A DNA stretch of 64,000 nucleotides, from assembly GCA_958352885.1 (NCBI GenBank), contig CATWQI010000001.1, positions 310,001 to 374,000 of the forward strand, given 5' to 3'. The position numbers and the translations under genes are program-made. Position 1 is the stretch's first letter; each line of letters begins with the position of its first letter. The notes under the pieces were generated by a model. It made no database searches and was not told the origin of the DNA. It saw only the letters and a list, made by a program, of their open reading frames with translations. Positions 29,701-37,409 of this stretch are shown here, piece after piece. Origin of the DNA: an uncultured Duncaniella sp. (GTDB lineage: Bacteria > Bacteroidota > Bacteroidia > Bacteroidales > Muribaculaceae).

Positions 29701-29936
29701 GATTCGGTCTTGATAGAGTAGTTACCATCAATGTCCGTGGTGGTACCGTTTGAGGTTCCTTTGACGAGAATGCTGACACCAATCAGCGGTTCGCCATCCG
29801 AAGCCTGGGTGACCGTACCTGTAACGGTCAACGGTTCAGCCGATGCGAGACTTACCCCTGTCAGGAAGCAAATCACGATGAGGGCTGTGCGGAATAGATG
29901 CAACGGATTGCATCGTCCCATTAGTTTGTGTCCCAT
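26718..29936 (-). CDS. SusC-like TonB-dependent transporter of the xyloglucan locus
   Basis: A 1072-residue transporter. A signal peptide ending ASAEP precedes a CarboxypepD-reg-like domain (about 37-110), the contact motif DEVVVVGYGVQKKK near 115, a plug domain with DVLKDAASAAIYGAQASNGVV near 215, and a barrel ending in Phe. The translation could also start at Met6. It heads the susC-susD-SGBP-SGBP-GH5 operon. It has a textbook TAnnTTTG promoter and faces an HTCS gene across a shared 408-bp intergenic region. Unlike the other susC loci here, no recombinase-type site is visible upstream. Confidence 0.95.
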   Translation of the reverse strand: MGHKLMGRCNPLHLFRTALIVICFLTGVSLASAEPLTVTGTVTQASDGEPLIGVSILVKGTSNGTTTDIDGNYSIKTESGATLVFSYVGCQTREIVVNSSKIDVALLDDAEVLDEVVVVGYGVQKKKLVTGATAQIKGDDIAKLNTTSPLQAMQGQLPGVSIASESGQPGSGMKVTIRGLGTIGNASPLYLIDGIGGDISTLNPADIESIDVLKDAASAAIYGAQASNGVVLITTKQGKEGRAKVTFDGYYGWQSAARKINLLNAQQYMTIMDEAAVNSGLAPYDWNSMNSIWRTNGDGERLGVVDTDWMDAMFKDNAVTQSYTIGVSGGSATSTYALSLGYINQEGIVGGKDVSDYSRYNFRINSDHKLFGGIVTVGEQAAFVYLKTTGVAVGNPYSNTLRGAFTTSPLQPIYADEIPTYNGQVINDGKYADSTNSNWNGEDGNPYGSMMTNTNNRSQTATFTGNVYAQIEPVKNLKIRTVFGAVYGSSEYRSYTPLSHFSSLDSDPYTRVSQNMNHSLGMTWTNTATYDFNIKEHAFNVLLGMESYRYSGTYLGGGQGLLKEGFDDWDHAWINNGTGSTIGENNVSIAGNPHDESRSVSYFGRLGWNWQEKYMINVTVRRDGSSRFARGHRFGTFPSVSAGWNISNEKFMESTASWLNFLKIRGSWGRVGNQNVDNYQYLAPIKVSNTHYFFGQYMGPNGQLSNYAPILSSNWGAYPSRLGNLDLTWETSEQIDFGFDARLFNSRLAINFDWYQKTNKDWLVKAPVLATAGTDAPFINGGNVKNTGVELGLAWNDVIGRDFSYSVSVNGAYNKNKVGEILNEDGIIHGETGMIFNNSLECYRAENGKPIGYFWGYKTAGIFQNQQQINDWVAAGNGILQENVQPGDVIFVDVNHDGMIDSNDKVNLGNGMPKFTYGFNINLYYKNFDLGITANGAAGFDILQSYRGPDNFKANYTTRILDRWTGEGTSNKIPRVTTMDNGNWQISDLYIQDGDFLRISNLTIGYNFAPLINQKWCSNARLYFQAQNLLTFTKYDGMDPEIGYGTASWVSGIDVGYYPRPRTFLFGVNLAF

Positions 29937-30093
29937 TGAATGTAATTTAGTTTAACTGGTTAATATTTAAGTGTTAGAGATTTTTTGAGGTCAGTAAGCA
30001 TTCATTAGAGTCCAAGTTTCTATGTAAGGTCGGTATCAACTGTCAGATTCTGTGCTTAGAGGTCAACAGCTCATGGTCACTAATAAAACTTAG

Positions 30094-30124
30094 CAAATGT
30101 AAAAATACGTTTTTATATCGCAAA
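30094..30124 (-). promoter_or_regulatory. Promoter of the xyloglucan-locus susC operon
   Basis: Minus strand: TTTG (30124-30121), exactly 19 bp, then TACATTTG (30101-30094). This is the best consensus promoter in the window. Confidence 0.75.
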
Positions 30125-30163
30125 TTTTTTCAGCGTGATTGTTTAGTCCAATAGTTTCACGAA

Positions 30164-30193
30164 TGGGTATATTTTGTTATGACTAAATACCCA
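30164..30193. promoter_or_regulatory. Inverted repeat, candidate HTCS operator
   Basis: TGGGTAT (30164-30170) and ATACCCA (30187-30193) form a perfect 7-bp inverted repeat with 16 bp between. It sits 40 bp upstream of the susC -33 element, a position suited to an activator. Confidence 0.4.
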
Positions 30194-30256
30194 AATTGTT
30201 ATTCTCACATATCATACTAAGCTGTATTTTAGGCATTTTAACTTGTTTTTAAAATG

Positions 30257-30286
30257 TTTCATAAAACAAATTCGACATTAGATTTG
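30257..30286 (+). promoter_or_regulatory. Promoter of the HTCS gene
   Basis: TTTC at 30257-30260, an 18-bp gap, then TAGATTTG at 30279-30286. The leader is about 50 nt. Confidence 0.5.
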
Positions 30287-30344
30287 CGTTAAATGTTAAC
30301 TTTTTGTTACTTTGTAACCGAATATAGACCATGAATTACGACCG

Positions 30345-33300
30345 ATGCGTTTGCTATTACTAATCCCAACACTATTTATTGTATTCCAAGCTCGTGCGGC
30401 GGAATTGTTTCTCAAGCATCTTGACACGGGGAGCGGACTCTCCAACAATAAAATCAATGCCATCCACAGGGACTCCGAAGGTTTCCTATGGATAGGCACC
30501 TCATCGGGGCTATGCCGTTACGACGGATACCGGTTCCGCATATACCATCCGGTACCTGAGGGCGATGACAGGTCGCTGAACGGAAGCTATATCGAGGATA
30601 TCCAGGAAGATGCCGACGGCAACCTCTGGGTCAATGCCGAGGGGGGATATTACATATACTCACCCGAGACAGACAGCGTAACCGATCTTGTCCCTGAAAT
30701 TCTTGAGAGATGGGGAGTGAGCACAATGCCTGAAAAAATACTCATCGACCATGACAAGAATATATGGATATATGTGGAAGGAACAGGCATATATCATATG
30801 CGTAGGAATGCCGAAAAGGCGACTTTATTGCCGGATTCTGATTTCGGCAAATCGCAACTCGCTAATTTCCTGGACATACCCGAAGGGATACTCACGATAG
30901 ACCGCACCGGTGTGATGCGTCTTGTTGATAAGACGAGCCTGAAGACCATCCGCAAGATTTCGGATATTTCTACTCAACTTCCGCCCCATCAGTCTTTTAT
31001 ATTCACAATAATGTATGATAATAACGGATTGGCGTGGATATACAGCAACGAGCAGCTATGGCTGTACGACTTCGTGAATGACCGATGGCTTAACAATCTC
31101 CTTCCTTCAGGTGGGAAAAACCTCCTGATAAAGGTGTTGCTTCAGAATCATAACGGTGACATACTCATAGGCAGAGACCACCACGGACTTGAACTGGTCG
31201 AGAAAAGCAGTGACGGAATCAGATTCACCCCGGTGGCTGACAATGCGGAGAAGAATGTCAACAACACGGTGACAGTCCTATATGAGGATCCGGCAAATAC
31301 TTTATGGATAGGAACATATAAAAAAGGTCTGTTCTACTACAATGAAAGCGCACAGAAATTCAAGCTGCTCCCATTTCCGGATGTCAACTGCCTTACAGTA
31401 GGGAAAAACGGCACTGTATGGGTAGGTACTGACGCAGCCGGCCTCATAGCACTCGACCCCCAGACCAACCGGACTGTCTCTTACCGTGACCCATCCGTTA
31501 ACGGCAGTGAACCGGCAATAACCTCCCTTCTGGAAACACCGAATGGAGATGTCTATATCGGCAACTTCTCAAGAGGGCTCAAACGTATGCGCAACGGTAA
31601 ATTTGAACATATGGTAACCTCCACCTCTCTTGACAGCATCTATTCATGGGCTCTGGCGCCTGCTGACAATGGAAACATCTGGATAGGGACATTGGGGGCG
31701 GGTGTGTACTATTTCAATCCTACGACCAATGAGATCAGACAATTCACCGTGGGAAACTCCGGACTTTCGTCTGACTATATAGTTTCAATCACACAAGGGA
31801 AAAATGGACTTATTTACTTTGCCACAGCAGTAGGAGTTTGTATCTACAACCCTGTCACACAGAAAATATCAAAGCTGGAAGATGCTCCCAATAACAACAT
31901 CAATGAGGTGGTGTGTGACTCGCGGGGACTCATCTGGATAGCCTGGAGGGGCGGCCTCGATGTGTACGACCCCCTGAGAGGCAAGATGCACACGGTACAA
32001 CTACATGCCGATAATTCGCCATCATTCGTGCTTGGGCTCCAAGAGGATACCAACGGAAACATGTGGATTGCCGACGGCGCTGAGCTGGCACACCTCACAA
32101 CCTACTACAATGACAAAACCGGTGACTTCAGAGTGGACCTGCAGAGATATGACCATAACGACGGTCTCCAGAACAGCGATTTTAATCAGCGCTCATTTGC
32201 AATATTACCTGACGGAGAGATACTCATAGGCGGACTATATGGAATCAACCGCTTTACTCCCAACAATATAAAGCTCAACCGCACACTTCCAACCGTGATA
32301 TTCTCCTCACTGAGAATGGGTGGCGAGGAGATATATCCGGGAGAGAAAGTCAACGGCAAGGTAGTATTGAGCGGGGCGCTGAACCGCACCAGAAAGATTG
32401 AACTATGGCACGGCAACAGCTATTTCACACTCACAGTTGCCACCGACAACTATGTGCTGCCTGAAAAGACCACATATTATTATATGCTCGAAGGGTTCAA
32501 TACTGAATGGGTGACCGCCAACCGTAACACCATCACCTACACAAACCTCTCCCCCGGTAAATACCGATTGCTTGTGACCGCCATGAACAGCGACGGTTAC
32601 AAATCGACCCAACCGGCGGTGCTCGAAATAATAGTACACCCTCCTTTCTGGGCCACAACATGGGCTAAACTACTATACATACTCCTGCTGATTGGTCTGA
32701 TATATCTCACCTACCGCCTTATCCGGACACGAGAACAACGCAAATTCAATGAAAAGCGCAAAGAGGACGCCATGATGAAGCAGGAAGAGCTCAATCAGCT
32801 GAAATTCAAATTCTTCACTAATGTCAGCCATGACCTTAGGACACCTCTTACCCTCATAGTGTCTCCACTGGAGAACATGATAAGCGAGACTTCCGACCCA
32901 TCCAAACTTAAGCGGCTGACTATGATGCGAAACAACGCACAACGGCTGCTTCACATGGTGAACCAGTTGCTCGATTTCAGAAAAAATGAAGTAGCAGGGC
33001 TCACGCTAAATCCCTCGGAGGGAGACCTCGTATCCTTCATACGGAACGTATGCCAGTCATTCACAATGCTGTCAGAGCGTAACAACGTAGCACTCAACTT
33101 CTTCTCGCCATTAGCATCGCTGCATGTAAACTTTGACGAAGACAAAATGTCGAAAATCATGATGAACCTTCTGGGGAACGCCTTCAAATACACCCCTGAA
33201 GGTGGCAAAGTGGATGTCACAGTAGAAACAGCAGGCTCCGACATTGTAATCAAGGTTGCCGATACCGGAATCGGAATCAAAGATGCCGACAAGGAACATA

Positions 33301-34370
33301 TTTTCGAACGCTTCTACCAAGGGAGCGAACGGTCCGCCTCCGCATCGGTAGGCAACGGCATAGGGCTCAGCCTCGTAAGCGAATATGTGAGCCTCCACAA
33401 CGGAAAGATCCGAGCTGTGGACAATGTGGAGCGAGGTACCGTGTTCATAATTACCATCCCGATCCAAAAGACCTCAACATCATCCGACTCTGACATAGAG
33501 GAATCTGCTCAGGCACAGGCTCCCGACACAAGCATCTCAAAACCGGCAGGAATCCTTCCGCAAAAACCTGACAACCAACCTGAGACCAATCGAAATGCCC
33601 CTCCGTTAGCCCTCGTGGTGGACGATAGCCCGGACATGCTCGAATTTCTCAAAGACGGACTCGAAAAAGAATTCCACGTCGTGACCGCACCCAACGGCAA
33701 GGCTGCGCTCAAGATACTTGAATCTGTAAAACCGGCAATAATAGTCACCGACCTCATGATGCCTGAAATGGACGGCATAGAATTGTGTCGCCACCTTAAA
33801 TCCACATCCGACTTCGCATCAATCCCTGTCGTGATACTCACAGCCAAGCATGATGCCCGAGACAAGGTGGAAGGCCTGACAATCGGCGCAGACGACTATA
33901 TGACCAAGCCGTTTGACATACGAGTGCTTATTCTCCGTATGAAGAAACTTATCTCCCTTACAAGACGCGGTGCCGGACGCACGCTCATCGACCCCGAACC
34001 GGGCAATATCAGCATAACGCCGCTTGATGAAAAACTGGTGGAAAAAGCAGTGAAATTCGTGGTGGCAAACATCAAGCGTTCTGACCTTTCGGTGGAAGAA
34101 CTCAGCTCGCACCTCGGCATGAGCCGAGTGCACCTGTACAAGAAGCTTAAAGCCATCACCGGCAAGACTCCTATCGAATTTATCCGCATAATCCGACTCA
34201 AGCGAGGGGCACAGATGTTGCGCGAGAGCCAGCTAAATGTCTCGGAAGTGGCTTACCAGCTTGGCTTTAACAGTCCGAAGTACTTCAGCAAATATTTTAA
34301 GGAGGAATTTGGCATTCTCCCCTCGGCATATCAGGAAAAAGAGGAGCAGACAACAAATCATCCCTTATAA
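30345..34370 (+). CDS. Hybrid two-component system sensor/regulator (HTCS)
   Basis: A 1341-residue one-protein signalling system. Signal peptide about 1-19; two periplasmic seven-bladed propellers of reg_prop repeats (about 25-660; W-I-G-T and G-L-S-x-N/D motifs); Y_Y_Y domain about 690-750; one membrane helix about 772-792. The HisKA domain has phospho-acceptor His829 in NVSHDLRTPL. The HATPase domain has NLLGNAFKYTPEGG near 940 and DTGIG near 972. The receiver domain (about 1087-1200) has Asp1136 in VTDLMMPEMDG. An AraC-type HTH closes the protein (about 1240-1335). Such HTCS proteins bind an oligosaccharide in the periplasm and activate the adjacent utilisation genes. All key residues are present. 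Confidence 0.96.
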   Translation: MRLLLLIPTLFIVFQARAAELFLKHLDTGSGLSNNKINAIHRDSEGFLWIGTSSGLCRYDGYRFRIYHPVPEGDDRSLNGSYIEDIQEDADGNLWVNAEGGYYIYSPETDSVTDLVPEILERWGVSTMPEKILIDHDKNIWIYVEGTGIYHMRRNAEKATLLPDSDFGKSQLANFLDIPEGILTIDRTGVMRLVDKTSLKTIRKISDISTQLPPHQSFIFTIMYDNNGLAWIYSNEQLWLYDFVNDRWLNNLLPSGGKNLLIKVLLQNHNGDILIGRDHHGLELVEKSSDGIRFTPVADNAEKNVNNTVTVLYEDPANTLWIGTYKKGLFYYNESAQKFKLLPFPDVNCLTVGKNGTVWVGTDAAGLIALDPQTNRTVSYRDPSVNGSEPAITSLLETPNGDVYIGNFSRGLKRMRNGKFEHMVTSTSLDSIYSWALAPADNGNIWIGTLGAGVYYFNPTTNEIRQFTVGNSGLSSDYIVSITQGKNGLIYFATAVGVCIYNPVTQKISKLEDAPNNNINEVVCDSRGLIWIAWRGGLDVYDPLRGKMHTVQLHADNSPSFVLGLQEDTNGNMWIADGAELAHLTTYYNDKTGDFRVDLQRYDHNDGLQNSDFNQRSFAILPDGEILIGGLYGINRFTPNNIKLNRTLPTVIFSSLRMGGEEIYPGEKVNGKVVLSGALNRTRKIELWHGNSYFTLTVATDNYVLPEKTTYYYMLEGFNTEWVTANRNTITYTNLSPGKYRLLVTAMNSDGYKSTQPAVLEIIVHPPFWATTWAKLLYILLLIGLIYLTYRLIRTREQRKFNEKRKEDAMMKQEELNQLKFKFFTNVSHDLRTPLTLIVSPLENMISETSDPSKLKRLTMMRNNAQRLLHMVNQLLDFRKNEVAGLTLNPSEGDLVSFIRNVCQSFTMLSERNNVALNFFSPLASLHVNFDEDKMSKIMMNLLGNAFKYTPEGGKVDVTVETAGSDIVIKVADTGIGIKDADKEHIFERFYQGSERSASASVGNGIGLSLVSEYVSLHNGKIRAVDNVERGTVFIITIPIQKTSTSSDSDIEESAQAQAPDTSISKPAGILPQKPDNQPETNRNAPPLALVVDDSPDMLEFLKDGLEKEFHVVTAPNGKAALKILESVKPAIIVTDLMMPEMDGIELCRHLKSTSDFASIPVVILTAKHDARDKVEGLTIGADDYMTKPFDIRVLILRMKKLISLTRRGAGRTLIDPEPGNISITPLDEKLVEKAVKFVVANIKRSDLSVEELSSHLGMSRVHLYKKLKAITGKTPIEFIRIIRLKRGAQMLRESQLNVSEVAYQLGFNSPKYFSKYFKEEFGILPSAYQEKEEQTTNHPL

Positions 34371-34402
34371 TTTAACATTTGCGTACCAGCTAAAATCATT
34401 TC

Positions 34403-34450
34403 AACCCATGTGAGTCAACATATAAATCGCCTCACATGGGTTAATTTTTA
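34403..34450 (+). terminator. Terminator of the HTCS gene
   Basis: AACCCATGTGAG (34403-34414) and CTCACATGGGTT (34431-34442) form a perfect 12-bp stem followed by AATTTTTA. Confidence 0.85.
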
Positions 34451-34458
34451 TAATTTTG
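34451..34458 (+). promoter_or_regulatory. -7 element for the GH31-GH2-GH3 operon
   Basis: TAATTTTG at 34451-34458, directly after the HTCS terminator; the predicted leader is about 48 nt. No good -33 element, which would fit an activator-dependent promoter. Confidence 0.5.
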
Positions 34459-34512
34459 TGATACCTAAAACTAACATCATTATTCACCACCTAATACAAA
34501 TTTCTATTACCG

Positions 34513-37392
34513 ATGAAATTTAAGCATTTTTCAGTATCAATTCTGGCTGCAGCACTCGCTATGTCGTGTGCCTCCGGAAGATACGAAAAAACCGAAAAGG
34601 GAATCACAGTCAACGTAGCTTCGACAGACGAAAATTCCACCCGCAAGGTACGGCTTCAGGTGCTTGGAGACAAAATCATCCGCGTTTCCGCCACGCCTGA
34701 CAAGAAATTCGCCGACGACGAGAGCTTAGTGGTCATCCCGCAGGACGGGAAAACGGAATATTCCATCGAGGAAACCGACTCAACGGTCTCAGTTATAACC
34801 GCCGATGTAAAAGCAGTGGTAGCCCTTGCCACAGGCGATGTTAAATTCTACAATAAAGATGGCAAACTTATAGTTAGCGAAGCCGACGGGGGCAGAGAAT
34901 TTTCCCCGATAAAGGTCGAGAATACCGAAGGTTACACCGTGCGTCAGGTATTTGAATCGCTTAACGACGACGAGGGCATATATGGTCTCGGGCAGCACCA
35001 GTCGGATGAATTCAACTACAAAGGCCTCAACGAGGAACTTTTCCAGTACAACACCAAGGTATCTGTCCCGTTCGTAATTTCAACTGACAACTACGGCATA
35101 CTTTGGGACAGCTATTCACTCTGTCGATTCGGCAATCCCGAGGATTATAAGCAACTGGGCAAGGTGTTCAGGCTTTATGACATGGACGGCAAAGAGGGTG
35201 CGCTTACAGGCTCGTATACACCAGCCAAAGCCACCGAACCCACAATAGTTCAGCGCGAGGATTCCATATACTTCGAACACCTTATCCGCAAGGAACTCAA
35301 GCATGTGGTAAATCTTCCCCAAGACTTCAGATATCAGGGAAGCCATGTGACATACCAGGGTGAAATCGAGCCGCTCGAATCCGGAGAGTATAAGTTCATA
35401 CTCTATTACTCCGGTTACATGAGTGTATATATTGACGGCAAGGAAGTGGTGCCTGAACGCTGGCGCACGGCATGGAATCCCAATTCCTACAAATTTGCAG
35501 TCGAGCTTGAGAAAGGCAAACGCGTCCCCATCAAGATTGAATGGCAACCCAACGGAGCCGTGGCTTATTGCGGACTACGCGCATATTCCCCACGTGACGA
35601 CAAGGAACAGCAGCAGATGAGCTGGTGGGGTGAAATGCAGAGCCAGATTGACTATTACTTTGTATACGGTGACAACATGGACGATGTCATCTCCGGCTAC
35701 CGCACTCTTACCGGCAAAGCCCCAATCATGGCAAAATGGGTAATGGGCTACTGGCAGAGCCGTGAGAAATACAATACCTCCGACGAGGTGCTTTCGACAC
35801 TTGCTGAATTCCGTAAGCGCAACATACCTATCGACAACATCGTGATTGACTGGCTGCACTGGAAAGAAGATTCATGGGGAAGCCACGAATTTGACCGTGA
35901 CCGTTTCCCCGACCCAAAGGGGATGGTTGATTCTATCCACGACATGCACGGACGTGTCATGATTTCCGTATGGCCCAAATTCTATGTCACCACTGAACAT
36001 TACAAGGAATTTGACAAAAACGGCTGGATGTACAAACTCCCCGTACAGGACAGCATCCGTGACTGGGTAGGTCCCGGTTATCTCAGCTCATTCTACGATG
36101 CCTATGACGCTGACGCACGCAAACTTTTCTGGCACCAGATGGAGGGACATTATTACCCGCTCGGGATTGACGCCTGGTGGATGGACGCCTCCGAACCCAA
36201 TATACGTGACTGCACCGACATCCAGTATCGCAAAGACCTTATAACACCCACCGCACTCGGGCCTTCGACCAAGTACTTCAATGCCTACGGTTTGATGAAT
36301 GCCGAAGCTATCTATGACGGACAGCGTGGCACCGATAATGACAAACGTGTGTTCCTTCTCACCCGTTCAGGATTCGCAGGGCAGCAGCGTTACTCCACAG
36401 CTACCTGGAGCGGTGACATAGCTACCCGCTGGGAAGACATGAAGGCCCAGATATCAGCAGGTCTTAACTTCGCAGCCTCCGGTATCCCCTACTGGACCAT
36501 GGACATAGGAGGATTCTGCGTGGAGGACCGCTATGTCGCAGCCGCAGCCGAGTACGCAAAGACCGGCAAGGAGACTCCCGACATGAAAGAATGGCGCGAG
36601 CTTAACACCCGTTGGTATCAGTTCGGAGCGTTTGCCCCGCTGTTCCGCGCTCACGGACAGTGGCCTTACCGGGAAATCTACAACATCGCTCCTGAAGGAC
36701 ACCCCGCATACAAGTCAGTGGTTTACTATACCAATCTGCGCTATGACCTGATGCCATACATATATTCACTCGCCGGGATGACCCATTTTGATGACTATAC
36801 AATCATGCGTCCGCTCGTAATGGACTTCACTGCTGACAAGACTGTCCGCAACATCGGCGACGAGTATATGTTCGGTCCGGCATTCCTTGTGGCGCCAGTC
36901 TACACCTACGGAGCCACAACACGCCAGGTATATTTCCCTGCCGGCTCTGGATGGTATGATTTCTATACCGGCAAAGAATATGCCGGAGGTGAGACTGTGA
37001 ATGTACCTGCACCATACGAGCGTATGCCACTCTTCGTCCGTTCCGGCTCAATTGTACCTTTCGGTCCTGCCATGCAGTGGAGCGACGAGAAACCCGCAGA
37101 AGAAATAAATCTTTACGTCTATGCGGGTGAAAATGGGAAATTCACTCTTTATGAGGATGAAAACACCAATTACAACTATGAGAAGGGAAGTTATGCCACA
37201 ATCCCCTTCACTTTCGATAATAGCACAAACACACTTACCATCGGTAATCGCACAGGCGAATTCCAGGGTATGCTTAAGGAACGTAAGTTCAATGTAATAC
37301 TCGTATCTAAGGATTCTCCCCGCGGCTATAGCCGTGACAATAAGGGCGTGATGGTCAACTATGATGGTAAGAAACAAGTAATCAAGCTGTAA
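34513..37392 (+). CDS. GH31 alpha-xylosidase lipoprotein with PA14 insert
   Basis: A 959-residue lipoprotein (signal ending AMSC). After the N-terminal galactose-mutarotase-like domain there is a PA14 insert (about 250-362), as in xyloglucan-specific GH31 alpha-xylosidases. The catalytic barrel shows MGYWQSREKY near 414. The nucleophile is Asp558 in WWMDASEP and the acid/base is Asp635 in TWSGDIATRWE. It would remove alpha-1,6-xylose from the non-reducing end of xyloglucan oligosaccharides, probably in the periplasm. It is the first gene of the plus arm, 17 bp before GH2. Confidence 0.92.
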   Translation: MKFKHFSVSILAAALAMSCASGRYEKTEKGITVNVASTDENSTRKVRLQVLGDKIIRVSATPDKKFADDESLVVIPQDGKTEYSIEETDSTVSVITADVKAVVALATGDVKFYNKDGKLIVSEADGGREFSPIKVENTEGYTVRQVFESLNDDEGIYGLGQHQSDEFNYKGLNEELFQYNTKVSVPFVISTDNYGILWDSYSLCRFGNPEDYKQLGKVFRLYDMDGKEGALTGSYTPAKATEPTIVQREDSIYFEHLIRKELKHVVNLPQDFRYQGSHVTYQGEIEPLESGEYKFILYYSGYMSVYIDGKEVVPERWRTAWNPNSYKFAVELEKGKRVPIKIEWQPNGAVAYCGLRAYSPRDDKEQQQMSWWGEMQSQIDYYFVYGDNMDDVISGYRTLTGKAPIMAKWVMGYWQSREKYNTSDEVLSTLAEFRKRNIPIDNIVIDWLHWKEDSWGSHEFDRDRFPDPKGMVDSIHDMHGRVMISVWPKFYVTTEHYKEFDKNGWMYKLPVQDSIRDWVGPGYLSSFYDAYDADARKLFWHQMEGHYYPLGIDAWWMDASEPNIRDCTDIQYRKDLITPTALGPSTKYFNAYGLMNAEAIYDGQRGTDNDKRVFLLTRSGFAGQQRYSTATWSGDIATRWEDMKAQISAGLNFAASGIPYWTMDIGGFCVEDRYVAAAAEYAKTGKETPDMKEWRELNTRWYQFGAFAPLFRAHGQWPYREIYNIAPEGHPAYKSVVYYTNLRYDLMPYIYSLAGMTHFDDYTIMRPLVMDFTADKTVRNIGDEYMFGPAFLVAPVYTYGATTRQVYFPAGSGWYDFYTGKEYAGGETVNVPAPYERMPLFVRSGSIVPFGPAMQWSDEKPAEEINLYVYAGENGKFTLYEDENTNYNYEKGSYATIPFTFDNSTNTLTIGNRTGEFQGMLKERKFNVILVSKDSPRGYSRDNKGVMVNYDGKKQVIKL

Positions 37393-37409
37393 GAGAACAC
37401 AATAGCATA

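Larger units (their letters stand above)
29937..30344. promoter_or_regulatory. Divergent control region of the xyloglucan locus
   Basis: The 408 bp between susC and the HTCS gene contain a promoter for each side and, between them, a 7-bp inverted repeat (30164-30193) that could be the HTCS operator. The leader of susC (about 150 nt) is AT-rich, with no coding frame. Confidence 0.6.

Noticed and set aside
29937..30344. Recombinase-type sites upstream of the xyloglucan susC
   Set aside because: I searched by eye for the CTTCCTATAA arm and the ATAA / six bases / TTAT pattern; none with matching arms or an inverted partner was found.
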